A DNA stretch of 64,000 nucleotides, taken from assembly GCA_902799655.1 (NCBI GenBank), contig CADCBH010000015.1, forward strand, positions 51,499-115,498, given 5' to 3'. Under the pieces are notes generated by a model. It had not been told where the DNA came from and searched no databases. It saw only the letters and a program-made list of their open reading frames with translations. The position numbers and the translations under genes are program-made. The stretch comes from an uncultured Bacteroidales bacterium. GTDB lineage: Bacteria; Bacteroidota; Bacteroidia; Bacteroidales; Bacteroidaceae. Below, piece after piece: positions 16,771-24,872 of the stretch (the stretch's first letter is position 1; each line of letters opens with the position of its first letter).

Positions 16771-17202
16771 ATGAAGACGATTAGACTATTTCTATCTGTA
16801 ATTACATGTTTGTTTTTGTTTTCATCATGTGCTACAATTGTAACAGGAACAACATCAAAAGTGACTATTGATGGTGATGTAGATGAACCCGTTACTATTA
16901 CGACAAGTTTTCAAACATATGAGAACGTGGAATTACCGCAAGTGGTAAAAATCAGTAGAAAGGCAATTGATGGGCAACGTATTCAGATAGACTCAGAACA
17001 TTATAAGTTTAAGGATGTTGTTCTCAGAAAGTCTGTAAATGGTTGGGCATGGGGCAATATTTTATTAGGCGGACTGATAGGTTTGTGTATAGACTTAGGA
17101 ACCAATGCTGTTAGCAAACCTGCAATAGACTCTTTCAGAATAAAACCAATACCAAAAGGTAACGAAGAGACACCGAATATCAAAAAAGAGGATATACAAT
17201 AA
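16771..17202 (+). CDS. Small lipoprotein of unknown function
   Basis: 143 residues from ATG 16771; an in-frame ATG at 16744 would add nine residues without improving the signal peptide. Start MKTIRLFLSVITCLFLFSSC ends in a lipobox (FSSC). The next residues, ATIVTGTTSKVTIDGDVDEP, resemble a small family of Bacteroidetes and phage-associated lipoproteins that begin CATIVTGT or CASIFSGT. A Gly/Ile-rich hydrophobic stretch (WGNILLGGLIGLCIDLG) lies near residues 92-108. It starts 28 bp after the DUF262-HNH gene with no promoter between, so it is likely the third gene of that transcript. Whether it belongs to the defence module is unknown. Confidence 0.6.
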   Translation: MKTIRLFLSVITCLFLFSSCATIVTGTTSKVTIDGDVDEPVTITTSFQTYENVELPQVVKISRKAIDGQRIQIDSEHYKFKDVVLRKSVNGWAWGNILLGGLIGLCIDLGTNAVSKPAIDSFRIKPIPKGNEETPNIKKEDIQ

Positions 17203-17253
17203 ATAGCCACATTGTGCAAAAAGTGCCATTGGGACAGATACTGACATCAATTA

Positions 17254-17291
17254 CATCATAAGGGCTCGCATCTCTGCGGGCCCTTATGATT
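17254..17291 (+). terminator. Terminator closing the methyltransferase island
   Basis: ATCATAAGGGC pairs with GCCCTTATGAT around a loop of about 14 nt. It is symmetrical, and no T-run follows immediately. Confidence 0.6.
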
Positions 17292-17377
17292 CACAAACAA
17301 AACTAACCTAAATTTACTAACCAAAAAGAATATTATGAAAAAACTACTTATAACTCATTGTCTTTATGTTTCTGATG

Positions 17378-17385
17378 CAAAGGTA
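17378..17385 (-). promoter_or_regulatory. Orphan reverse-strand -7 element
   Basis: TACCTTTG on the minus strand, followed leftward only by a 4-codon frame (MSYK). It may be a promoter left behind by a lost gene. The surrounding gap 17203-17612 otherwise holds the terminator at 17254, an inverted repeat at 17435-17497 and the DUF4923 promoter. Confidence 0.4.
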
Positions 17386-17434
17386 CGGGCTTTTGAGTCA
17401 GATTCCAAGAAAAACGATGATTTCTTCATGCTCT

Positions 17435-17497
17435 TGTTGCGACAACGGCACGGATTTCGGACAAAGCGACCAGACCGCCCTCTTTATTGTCGCAACA
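17435..17497. repeat. 11-bp inverted repeat flanking 41 bp
   Basis: TGTTGCGACAA at 17435-17445 and its exact complement TTGTCGCAACA at 17487-17497. The interior is GC-richer than the arms' surroundings. Function unknown. Confidence 0.75.
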
Positions 17498-17574
17498 GGG
17501 AGAGAGACAGTCGCCATCGCATACTATTCATTCATTTTTTTTCTGCAAGTATGGCATATAATCGGAATTATTTG

Positions 17575-17582
17575 TACCTTTG
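17575..17582 (+). promoter_or_regulatory. Promoter -7 element (TACCTTTG) for the DUF4923 gene
   Basis: TACCTTTG lies 30 bases before the ATG at 17613. Confidence 0.7.
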
Positions 17583-17612
17583 TGCCATCGTAATAAATTG
17601 AAACAAGACATC

Positions 17613-18230
17613 ATGAAGAAAATTGCAGTGAAAATCTCAGCTTTTTGCCTGCTGCTCGTATCAGGCGTCATAGTATCATCATGCGGTGGAACAGGCTCTC
17701 TGCTTCATACTTTGGGCAGTGGCGGTACATTGGCCAATGCTTTCACCAGTGTTATCGGACTAGATAAGGTCACCAAGCAGGGGCTGGTTGGAACGTGGCA
17801 CTACGACAGCCCGGGATGTGCTTTCACCAGCAAGAACCTGTTGGCAAAGGCGGGTGGTGAAGTTGCAGCTACGAAGATAGAACAGGAGATGGCTCCTTAT
17901 CTCCAGAAGGTTGGTATCAATGCCAAGAATACTACCATCACGTTCAATGAGGACGGCAGCTTCCAGGCAACGATTGCTGGCAAGGGCTTTAGCGGAACAT
18001 GGACGCTGGATGAGTCGACAGCCAAGGTGACGATGAAGGGCCTGTTACTGTCTATCAACTGCTATGCTAAGCGTGAGTATGGTGGTATCGCACTGCTTTT
18101 TGAGTCGAAGAAGCTGCTCAACGTGCTGCAAATCATGGCAGCGATGAGTGGTAACGAAACCGTGCAGAAGGTGGGTGAACTCTCAAAGAACTATGATGGT
18201 ATTCGCCTTGGTTTCGATATGAAGAAGTAA
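17613..18230 (+). CDS. DUF4923 family lipoprotein
   Basis: 205 residues. The signal peptide ends in a lipobox (VIVSSCGG, Cys near 24). The body has the lipocalin-like pattern of DUF4923: LVGTWHYDSPGCAFTS, then NTTITFNEDGSFQATI, then FSGTWTLDE and KVTMKGLL. The family is common in Bacteroidales and its function is not known. The ATG at 17613 is preferred to an upstream TTG that overlaps the promoter. The exported flavodoxin gene follows 22 bp later without a promoter, so the two are probably co-transcribed. Confidence 0.8.
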   Translation: MKKIAVKISAFCLLLVSGVIVSSCGGTGSLLHTLGSGGTLANAFTSVIGLDKVTKQGLVGTWHYDSPGCAFTSKNLLAKAGGEVAATKIEQEMAPYLQKVGINAKNTTITFNEDGSFQATIAGKGFSGTWTLDESTAKVTMKGLLLSINCYAKREYGGIALLFESKKLLNVLQIMAAMSGNETVQKVGELSKNYDGIRLGFDMKK

Positions 18231-18252
18231 CGGATTAAAAACTTGCAGACAA

Positions 18253-19053
18253 ATGAAAAGATTCTTATTATCCATTGTAGCGATGACGGCAATGACAACA
18301 CTATCAGCCCAGCGCATGCTGGTGCTCTACTATTCAGAGACGGGAACAACCAAGACTGTCGCCCAGGAACTGCAGAAGCAGACTGGTGCCGACATAGAGA
18401 GCATTGAGTGCGTAGAACCTTATTCTGGCAACTTCCAGGAGACCATCCAGCGTGGTCAGCGCGAGATGCAGAGTGGCAGTTATCCTGCCCTGAAGGCACT
18501 GAAGAAGAAGGTGGCTGATTACGACATCATCTTCTTGGGTTACCCCATCTGGTTTGGTACCTATGCCAACCCCATCGTCACTTTGCTGAAGGAACAGAAC
18601 TTTGCTGGCAAGAAGATTGTGCCCTTCTGTACCTTCGGTAGTGGTGGACTGAACACATCGAGTGATGCACTCCGCAAGGCTCTGCCCAAGTCGCAGGTGC
18701 TGGAGGGCTATGGTGTCCGTACAGCCCGTGTGGCAGCAGCCTCCAAGGAGCTGGACCGATTCCTGAAAGAGAATGGATATAAGAAAGGTAAGGTTATGAA
18801 GTTGCCCGACTACTCTGCCCAAAAGCCTGTCACCGATCAGGAGAAGGCTATCTTCGATGCTGCTTGCTCCAGCTATCAATTCCCCTTAGGCACACCCCAG
18901 ACTGTTGGCAAGCGCACCACACCCGATGGCACTGACTATAAGTACACGGTGAAGGGTCGCGGTATGAATGGTGAGGAGTCAACCTCTGTCATCTACGTAA
19001 CAGTAGGTAAAGCCGCTGATGCAAAGCCAGAGTTCACGCAGGTTGTGCGTTAG
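18253..19053 (+). CDS. Exported flavodoxin-fold protein
   Basis: 266 residues. A Sec signal peptide (MKRFLLSIVAMTAMTTLSAQ) precedes a flavodoxin domain with the FMN phosphate loop YYSETGTTKTVAQEL (about 27-41) and the motifs DIIFLGYPIWFGTYANP and PFCTFGSGGLNTS. A C-terminal extension of about 80 residues (TPDGTDYKYTVKGRG) has no clear match. Most flavodoxins are cytosolic, so the export signal points to a periplasmic redox role, known in outline for some Bacteroidetes but not defined. It sits two bases from the following B3/B4 gene, in one transcript with DUF4923. Confidence 0.85.
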   Translation: MKRFLLSIVAMTAMTTLSAQRMLVLYYSETGTTKTVAQELQKQTGADIESIECVEPYSGNFQETIQRGQREMQSGSYPALKALKKKVADYDIIFLGYPIWFGTYANPIVTLLKEQNFAGKKIVPFCTFGSGGLNTSSDALRKALPKSQVLEGYGVRTARVAAASKELDRFLKENGYKKGKVMKLPDYSAQKPVTDQEKAIFDAACSSYQFPLGTPQTVGKRTTPDGTDYKYTVKGRGMNGEESTSVIYVTVGKAADAKPEFTQVVR

Positions 19054-19055
19054 AG

Positions 19056-19754
19056 ATGATGAAGGTTATTGTATCGCGGGAAATAGAACAGATATGCCCT
19101 GAATTCGTGGGGGCATGCGTGGAGGCGGATGTGGTCAACTCGCCATACTCCGAGGCGTTGTGGCAGGAGATAGAGGCACTGTGTGGCAAGTTGTGCAGGG
19201 AGTTGACTACTGAATCGTTGAAGGATATCACGAGTATTGCTGCCACCAGGCGTGTGTATAAGGCCTGTGGCAAGGATCCATCGCGATACCGTCCTGCCTC
19301 TGAGGCCCTGATTCGTAGAACGTTGCAGGGCAAGGAGTTGTATCAGCGCGACACCTTGGTGGACTTGGTGAATCTGGCTTCGATAGCGTTTGGCTACAGT
19401 ATCGGAGGTTTCGATGCTGACAAATTCGTGGGTGACACGCTGACACTTGGCATCGGACGCGAGGGAGAACCCTATGAGGGCATTGGACGTGGTATGATCA
19501 ACATTCACGGACTGCCCGTCTATCGTGATGCTGAGGGAGGGGTGGGAACACCTACCAGTGACCATGAACGCACGAAGATGACACTGGGTACGCGTCATCT
19601 GGTGGTGCTGATCAATGGCTATGATGGCAATGAACAGCGTGTCAGGGAAAATGCGGAGTACATACAGGAACTGCTCCGCCGTTATGCTGACAGCGACGGA
19701 GGTTCCTATTTTATCTATTCTACCACCAGTTCGGCTGCCTCGGGAGTGAGGTAG
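19056..19754 (+). CDS. B3/B4 tRNA-editing-like domain protein
   Basis: 232 residues. The pattern matches stand-alone B3/B4 domains related to the editing domain of PheRS beta: ATRRVYKACGKDPSRYRPAS, then ALIRRTLQGKELYQRDTLVDLVNLAS, then SIGGFDADKF. Such proteins may hydrolyse mischarged tRNA or act on amino-acid derivatives; a specific role is not established. The start could be 19056 or the next Met at 19059. It follows the flavodoxin by two bases. Its last 40 bp overlap the end of the convergent DUF3298 gene. Confidence 0.82.
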   Translation: MMKVIVSREIEQICPEFVGACVEADVVNSPYSEALWQEIEALCGKLCRELTTESLKDITSIAATRRVYKACGKDPSRYRPASEALIRRTLQGKELYQRDTLVDLVNLASIAFGYSIGGFDADKFVGDTLTLGIGREGEPYEGIGRGMINIHGLPVYRDAEGGVGTPTSDHERTKMTLGTRHLVVLINGYDGNEQRVRENAEYIQELLRRYADSDGGSYFIYSTTSSAASGVR

Positions 19755-20629
19755 GGGAGCACTTTGTCGTAGGCGATGTTGAAGTTGATCATGCCTGCGG
19801 CATAGGGCGCTATCTCGTACTGCTGGTAGGTGAAGCTGAGCCCATCGGGTGTAAAGACAGGAGGTGAGCTGGGCAACGGGATGCGGTTGACATCAGGCAC
19901 ACCAATCAATTCGCTGAGGAGCTCATCGTCACTGGGCTTGCTATTGTCAAAAGAGCCGAAATAACTGCGGACGCCTTCCTTGATCAGGGCTGCCAGCTTG
20001 GGCGACGAGGGTTGGCTGAATAGTGTCTGCTCGCGCACCTCAAACTGTTCCGTCTTCTCGTTGTATTCCGTATGATAGCCTAAAGGACGATTGGTTATCT
20101 TACTGAAGGTGAGACCCGTAGAAGTGGCAAAGCCGTGGGCACCACCATAGAAACCTTCGCTGTTGGTGAGGTAGGTGACGTAGCGCTCTGTATCTGCCAA
20201 CTTGAAGATGTTGAGGTAGTAGGAGAAGGTCATCCCTTCGGCGTAGCCACCCTCTAAAGCCTCGCGCCACATCTGGTTAAGTCCCTTGAGATAACGCTGG
20301 AAGGTAGGTTTGAGGGCTAACTGACCATCTTCTGTCTCAACGGCCTTGATCTTTTCTTCCTGATTAGGACTGGTAGCCAGCTCCTGACAGATATAATGGC
20401 GGACGCTGGCAATCAGCTCTTCACTGCCTGCCGTAGGCCATTCGATGTGTAGCATGACACTGACGGTGGAGTCTTCGTGCTGCAGTCCGATGCTGTCGGT
20501 CTTCAGGGAATCAATCACCTGGATGCTGTCAACGCTGGTGGAATCAGCATCACTATTGGCCTGAGAAGTACGATGGCCGCACGCTGTGAGCAGTGCGGCC
20601 ATCGCTATAGTCATCAAAATACATTTCAT
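19715..20629 (-). CDS. DUF3298/RsiV-like lipoprotein
   Basis: 304 residues. The start [20 protein letters not shown] has a lipobox (LLTAC). Next comes a low-complexity Asp/Ser-rich linker (about 22-50). The DUF4163/DUF3298 region then shows NSEGFYGGAHGFATSTGLTF and ALIKEGVRSYFG, and ends with YQQYEIAPYAAGMINFNIAY. Proteins with this fold include the anti-sigma factor RsiV, but here there is no transmembrane helix or sigma-factor neighbour. The gene starts where pgk stops (TAATG overlap), so it is translated from the pgk transcript, an unexplained pairing. Confidence 0.78.
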   Translation of the reverse strand: MKCILMTIAMAALLTACGHRTSQANSDADSTSVDSIQVIDSLKTDSIGLQHEDSTVSVMLHIEWPTAGSEELIASVRHYICQELATSPNQEEKIKAVETEDGQLALKPTFQRYLKGLNQMWREALEGGYAEGMTFSYYLNIFKLADTERYVTYLTNSEGFYGGAHGFATSTGLTFSKITNRPLGYHTEYNEKTEQFEVREQTLFSQPSSPKLAALIKEGVRSYFGSFDNSKPSDDELLSELIGVPDVNRIPLPSSPPVFTPDGLSFTYQQYEIAPYAAGMINFNIAYDKVLPYLTPEAAELVVE

Positions 20630-21918
20630 TACTCGCCCTTGATAGCAGCTACACCAGGAAGCACCTTGCCCTCGATAGCCTCGAGCAGAGCACCACCACC
20701 AGTAGAGATATAAGAAACCTTGTCAGCCAGACCGAACTTGTTGACGCAAGCTACAGAGTCGCCACCACCAATCAGTGAGAAGGCACCCTCGGCAGTAGCC
20801 TCAGCAATAGCCTCGCCGATAGCACGGCTACCAGCAGTGAAGTTATCGCACTCGAAGACACCAGCAGGACCGTTCCACAGGATGGTCTTAGCACCCTTGA
20901 TGGCCTTGCGGAAGTCCTCCTGAGAAGCAGGGCCAGCGTCAACACCCTCGAAGCCAGCGGGAACCTTGTTGGCAGGGCAGGTGATGATCTCGGCACCAGC
21001 CTTAACAGTCATTGAACCGAAGTCAAGACCATTGGTAGCGGTGCAATCAGAACCGAGCACGAGCTCTACGCCATTCTTCTTGGCGAGCTCCTCAACGCCT
21101 AGAGCTACATCGAGCTTGTCGAGCTCTACGATAGAATCACCAATCTCACCGTTGTGAGCCTTAGCGAAGGTGTAGGTCATACCACCGCAGAGAATGAGCT
21201 TATCAACCTTACCGAGCAGGTTCTCAATGATACCGATCTTAGAAGATACCTTAGAACCACCCATGATGGCTACGAAGGGGCGCTTGATGTTGCTGAGCAC
21301 ATTGTCAACAGCCTGAACTTCCTTCTCCATCAGCAGACCCAGCATCTTGTTGTCAGCGTCGAAGTAGTCGGCGATAACAGCGGTAGAAGCGTGCTTGCGG
21401 TGAGCAGTACCGAAGGCGTCCATCACGTAGCAGTCAGCGTAAGAAGCCAGTGTCTTGGCAAACTCCTTCTGAGAAACCTTCAGAGCCTTCTTAGCCTCCT
21501 CGAACTCAGGAGTACCCTTCTCCAGACCTACGGGCTTACCCTCTTCCTCAGGATAGAAACGCAGGTTCTCGAGCAGCAGGGCCTCACCCATCTTCAGAGC
21601 CTTGGCAGCATCAGCAGCCTTAGCACAGTCGGGAGCGAAAGCAACGGGAACACCCAGAGCCTTCTCAACAGCCTCGCGGATCTGACCCAGCGACTTCTTC
21701 ATGTCTACCTTTCCTTTGGGCTTACCCATGTGTGACATGATGATGGTGGCACCACCGTCGTTCAGAATCTTCTTCAGAGTGGGCAGAGCACCACGGATAC
21801 GGGTGTCGTCAGTGATCTTACCATTCTCATCGAGGGGTACGTTGAAGTCTACACGTACGATTGCCTTCTTACCGGCAAAGTTGAATTCGTTGGCAAAGTT
21901 GAATTCGTTGATTGTCAT
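20629..21918 (-). CDS. pgk: Phosphoglycerate kinase
   Basis: 429 residues, about ten more than usual. It makes ATP from 1,3-bisphosphoglycerate in glycolysis. Motifs visible are [56 protein letters not shown] and the C-terminal [13 protein letters not shown]. The N-terminus reads [20 protein letters not shown]. The repeated EFNFAN is coded by an exact 18-bp tandem duplication (21875-21910). A TAACTTTG promoter lies at 21964-21971. The DUF3298 lipoprotein gene is directly coupled downstream. Confidence 0.98.
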   Translation of the reverse strand: MTINEFNFANEFNFAGKKAIVRVDFNVPLDENGKITDDTRIRGALPTLKKILNDGGATIIMSHMGKPKGKVDMKKSLGQIREAVEKALGVPVAFAPDCAKAADAAKALKMGEALLLENLRFYPEEEGKPVGLEKGTPEFEEAKKALKVSQKEFAKTLASYADCYVMDAFGTAHRKHASTAVIADYFDADNKMLGLLMEKEVQAVDNVLSNIKRPFVAIMGGSKVSSKIGIIENLLGKVDKLILCGGMTYTFAKAHNGEIGDSIVELDKLDVALGVEELAKKNGVELVLGSDCTATNGLDFGSMTVKAGAEIITCPANKVPAGFEGVDAGPASQEDFRKAIKGAKTILWNGPAGVFECDNFTAGSRAIGEAIAEATAEGAFSLIGGGDSVACVNKFGLADKVSYISTGGGALLEAIEGKVLPGVAAIKGE

Positions 21919-21963
21919 CTTGATAAAAATTTACGATTTACTACTTTCGTTCAAAAACTGACG

Positions 21964-21971
21964 CAAAGTTA
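21964..21971 (-). promoter_or_regulatory. pgk promoter -7 element (TAACTTTG)
   Basis: The minus strand reads TAACTTTG, 45 bases upstream of the pgk ATG. Confidence 0.7.
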
Positions 21972-21981
21972 CAATAATTAA

Positions 21982-22009
21982 TTGAGAATTGAGAACTGAG
22001 AATTGAGAA
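21982..22009 (+). repeat. Heptamer tandem array (TTGAGAA x4)
   Basis: TTGAGAA, TTGAGAA, CTGAGAA, TTGAGAA, just upstream of the pgk promoter and downstream of the TonB receptor gene. Confidence 0.85.
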
Positions 22010-22062
22010 TTTATACTTTTTTTGCGAACGACGTTTCATAATGTAAGGCGGAGATAGCAAAA

Positions 22063-24126
22063 TCAAAACGAGAGGTCATATTGGGCGCCTACTGTCAACC
22101 AGCATCCGGGTTGTGGCACATTGCCATAATCGACATAATGGTGGTTGGTCAGATTGTTGCCTTCAACATAGAATCTGGCGGTGTCGCTTGTCCATGCCAG
22201 ACGGGCATCTACGACGGAGTAGGGATGGTAGTCGTGTACTTGTCCGCTGGCGTCGGTGTAGGTGCCCATGCGGTCTTGCCAACGGTAACCGAGTGACAGG
22301 TCGAGGTGGGTTGCGAGGCGCATCCTTAGTTGTGCTGTCAGCTTATGACGCAGATACTCTAACGAGTATTGTGACTGCAGGTAGTCGGCCTCCTGCTTCT
22401 GCTGGTGCAAGTGGCAGTAGGAGATTGTTATCGAGGAGTGAGGAGTGAGGAGTGTGGAGGGAGAAATGCTCAAAGTTATTTCTTGCCCAAAAGTATTCAC
22501 TTTCGTGAGATTGACACTTTGCCAGATGGGGTCGGCTTCACGGGTGTCCATAACCCAGTCGATGGTATTGTGCTGGTGATGGTGGAAGACGGAAGCCTTG
22601 ACGGAGAAGGCGCGCGAGGTGTATCTGACGCCTCCCTCGATAGCCCGTAACTCTTCTGGCTTCAGGTACTTATCAGCCTTATGGCCGCCTACGCTATAGT
22701 AGAGTTCAGTGAACGAAGGCATGCGTAACGACTCGTTGTATGAGGCATAGAACTTCCAATGTTCTCCGATGCGATAACTGGCATCGATACCAGGATAGAG
22801 GGTAAACGGCATCTCATTCCATGTGTTCTTGACAGCCACGAAACCTGCAGAGAGCGTCAAGCGACGCAGCAGGATGTTGTGCTCCAGATGCAACGAGAGA
22901 TTTGAGCGGTTGAGTCCACACTTGTAGTCGCCATGAGGATTATTTAATGGCTCGCCGAGGTTGCTGCTGACGATATCTTCGTTGCGGAACTCAGCACCAA
23001 AGGCCGTTCGTCCTGCAGCCCAGTCGAAATAGCTGTTCAGATTGATGCCAAAGACATCCGTGCGATGATGGTTGAAGGGCACTTTCGACTCATCTCCTCG
23101 GATCAGCTCGAAACGGTCATAGCCGCGATTCCAATAGATAGCACTTTGAACCTTGAACCTTGAACCTTGAACATTGGTCTTTACAGCGGTGAAGAGTTTG
23201 GTGGTCTTCTCAAATTGCTCGTCATACTTAGCACTATAGAAGGTGTTCGAACCATAGCCCTTGGTACTCATGCCTGCATGCCAATTCAATTGTATTTGCT
23301 CACCATCGTAGCCTCCTTGGTAGAAAGCCTTGCCTCCGCAATAGTCGCTGTTCAGATGTCCGGCTTTTGAACGACTGTAGCCATCGCTGCGAGTGAAACT
23401 GGTAGAAACCCCTTCCCAGCCTCCCCGAGGGGAGAAGGTTGAAAAGCGAGCCGCAGCTTGTGCGTAGCCAAAGGAGCCACCCTCCGCGCGCAACTTAACT
23501 CCTCCCCCTCGGGGGAGGTCGGAAGAGGGGTTGGTCACAATATTAATCGCTCCGACTAATGACGAAGTACCAAACACTCTGGCTGCAGGACCTTCCAACA
23601 CCTCTATGCGCTCGATGTCGCTGATGTCGCAGGGCAGGTCGAAAGCATTATGACCTGTCTGCGGGTCGCAGATGTTGATACCGTTCAGCAGGATGGTAAT
23701 CTGCTCTTGTGTACCACCTCGTATGCTGACGTCTGTCTGTGCACCGATAGGCCCCCGCTGGCGCACATCGACACCAACAGCCATCTTCAGTAAGTCGTTA
23801 ATACTTTGTACTGGCGCCGCCTGAATCTCATCACGGCTCAGTACAGTGACCATTCTCGCGGCTTGTCCAAGGGCAAGCGGAGCGCGTGAACCCGTGATCT
23901 CGACATCATCGAGCGTAGCCTCCTTGTCTACGATGCGCGTGGTGTCTGCCATGTCCTCCTCAGTGCTGACGTGACGATGGGCAGCCGTTGCTGACTGCAG
24001 TGTCGCTACGCTCAGCACACCGATGGTGACGACGCGTCCCAGACAGGCAAAGAGGGCATAACGCTTCCGTATAAACTGGCGGAAGCGCAGGGCTTTGCGC
24101 TGGTTGAAAATAGATTTGTACTTCAT
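22063..24126 (-). CDS. TonB-dependent outer-membrane receptor, BtuB-like
   Basis: 687 residues. The unusual long N-terminus (RKRYALFACLGRVVTIGVLS, about 20-40) is the segment typical of Bacteroidales BtuB-like receptors. The plug (about 75-190) shows ATLDDVEITGSRAP, VDVRQRGPIGAQTDVSIRGG and the closing FGTSSLVGAINIVT. The barrel follows, with a TonB-box-distal C-terminus ending in YDLSF. The ligand is not known. Cobamide is possible, but the upstream gap is too short for a cobalamin riboswitch. The barrel carries insertions that look like translated intergenic repeats: two palindromes giving SPRGGWEG and LPRGGGVK, and two heptamer arrays. Confidence 0.88.
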   Translation of the reverse strand: MKYKSIFNQRKALRFRQFIRKRYALFACLGRVVTIGVLSVATLQSATAAHRHVSTEEDMADTTRIVDKEATLDDVEITGSRAPLALGQAARMVTVLSRDEIQAAPVQSINDLLKMAVGVDVRQRGPIGAQTDVSIRGGTQEQITILLNGINICDPQTGHNAFDLPCDISDIERIEVLEGPAARVFGTSSLVGAINIVTNPSSDLPRGGGVKLRAEGGSFGYAQAAARFSTFSPRGGWEGVSTSFTRSDGYSRSKAGHLNSDYCGGKAFYQGGYDGEQIQLNWHAGMSTKGYGSNTFYSAKYDEQFEKTTKLFTAVKTNVQGSRFKVQSAIYWNRGYDRFELIRGDESKVPFNHHRTDVFGINLNSYFDWAAGRTAFGAEFRNEDIVSSNLGEPLNNPHGDYKCGLNRSNLSLHLEHNILLRRLTLSAGFVAVKNTWNEMPFTLYPGIDASYRIGEHWKFYASYNESLRMPSFTELYYSVGGHKADKYLKPEELRAIEGGVRYTSRAFSVKASVFHHHQHNTIDWVMDTREADPIWQSVNLTKVNTFGQEITLSISPSTLLTPHSSITISYCHLHQQKQEADYLQSQYSLEYLRHKLTAQLRMRLATHLDLSLGYRWQDRMGTYTDASGQVHDYHPYSVVDARLAWTSDTARFYVEGNNLTNHHYVDYGNVPQPGCWLTVGAQYDLSF
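22433..22453 (+). repeat. Heptamer tandem array (GAGGAGT x3) inside the receptor gene
   Basis: Three exact 7-bp units, with a decayed fourth after them, within the barrel region. 21 bp keeps the reading frame (peptide around TLLTPHSSIT). Confidence 0.8.
23146..23173 (+). repeat. Heptamer tandem array (TTGAACC x4) inside the receptor gene
   Basis: Three TTGAACC units and one TTGAACA. They encode the NVQGSRFKVQS segment of the barrel on the minus strand. Confidence 0.85.
23407..23532. repeat. Pair of inverted REP-like palindromes inside the receptor gene
   Basis: Two 34-bp copies (23407-23440 and 23499-23532) in opposite orientation, each with a CCTCCCC/GGGGAGG-type core flanked by AACCCC and GGGGTT. 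They encode PRGG-containing peptides in frame. Confidence 0.7.
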
Positions 24127-24146
24127 TGTTTTTTAAAAAAGACGTG

Positions 24147-24154
24147 CAAAGGTA
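24147..24154 (-). promoter_or_regulatory. TonB receptor promoter -7 element (TACCTTTG)
   Basis: The minus strand reads TACCTTTG, 20 bases upstream of the ATG at 24126. Confidence 0.65.
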
Positions 24155-24198
24155 CGAAATAATTAACAATTTACGATTGATAATTGCTAATTATTTTC

Positions 24199-24206
24199 TA
24201 ATTTTG
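24199..24206 (+). promoter_or_regulatory. queC promoter -7 element (TAATTTTG)
   Basis: TAATTTTG ends eight bases before the queC ATG, so a leaderless or very short leader is predicted. Confidence 0.6.
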
Positions 24207-24214
24207 CAGGCAGT

Positions 24215-24868
24215 ATGAAAGATTCGGTATTGATATTGAGTGGTGGTGTCGATTCGACCACCTTATTATATGATGAGCAGGAGCGTATCGCACTAGCTAT
24301 CTCGTTTGACTATGGTTCCAAGCATAACGCCCGTGAGATTCCTTTTGCAAAGATGCATTGTGAACGCTTGGGCATCAAGCATATCACGATTCCCCTGGAC
24401 TTCATGACGAAATACTTCGTCAGTTCACTATTGGAAGGTGGCGAAGAGATTCCCGAAGGTCACTATGCTGACGAGAATATGAAGTCGACGGTAGTGCCTT
24501 TCCGTAATGGCATCATGCTGTCTATCGCCGTGGGGATAGCAGAGTCGAATGGACTGAAATATGTGATGATGGCCAATCACGGAGGCGACCACACCATCTA
24601 TCCAGACTGCCGTCCGGAATTCGTCGATGCCTTTGACCATGCGGCATCAGCAGGCACTTTTGTCAATGTACACCTGCGTTCGCCATATACCAATATTACC
24701 AAAGGCGATATCGCCAAGAGGGGAAAGGCACTGGGTATCGACTATAGCGAGACGTGGAGCTGCTACAAGGGTGGAGAACACCATTGTGGCAAGTGTGGTA
24801 CCTGTGTGGAGCGCAAGGAAGCCTTTGCCGAAGCAGGTATCGAGGATGCGACGGAGTATGATGACTGA
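24215..24868 (+). CDS. queC: 7-cyano-7-deazaguanine synthase QueC
   Basis: 217 residues. It converts 7-carboxy-7-deazaguanine to preQ0 with ATP and ammonia in queuosine synthesis. Visible are the PP-loop SGGVDSTTLLY (9-19), the substrate-binding ANHGGDHTIYPDCRPEF, and the C-terminal zinc cluster CYKGGEHHCGKCGTCVERK. No other queuosine gene lies next to it. It converges on radA, ending five bases from the radA stop, and diverges from the TonB receptor gene. Confidence 0.96.
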   Translation: MKDSVLILSGGVDSTTLLYDEQERIALAISFDYGSKHNAREIPFAKMHCERLGIKHITIPLDFMTKYFVSSLLEGGEEIPEGHYADENMKSTVVPFRNGIMLSIAVGIAESNGLKYVMMANHGGDHTIYPDCRPEFVDAFDHAASAGTFVNVHLRSPYTNITKGDIAKRGKALGIDYSETWSCYKGGEHHCGKCGTCVERKEAFAEAGIEDATEYDD

Positions 24869-24872
24869 TACC

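Noticed and set aside
17335-17601. 88-codon ORF starting MKKLLITH
   Set aside because: It runs through the inverted repeat and the DUF4923 promoter, has unusual composition, no own promoter and no recognisable domain.
19715-19754. 40-bp convergent overlap of the B3/B4 and DUF3298 genes as a regulatory antisense
   Set aside because: Both reading frames look intact to their stops. A short tail-to-tail overlap is common and needs no special explanation.
24127-24214. Cobalamin riboswitch in front of the BtuB-like receptor
   Set aside because: Only 88 bp separate it from queC, too little for the riboswitch, and no B12-box-like sequence is present.
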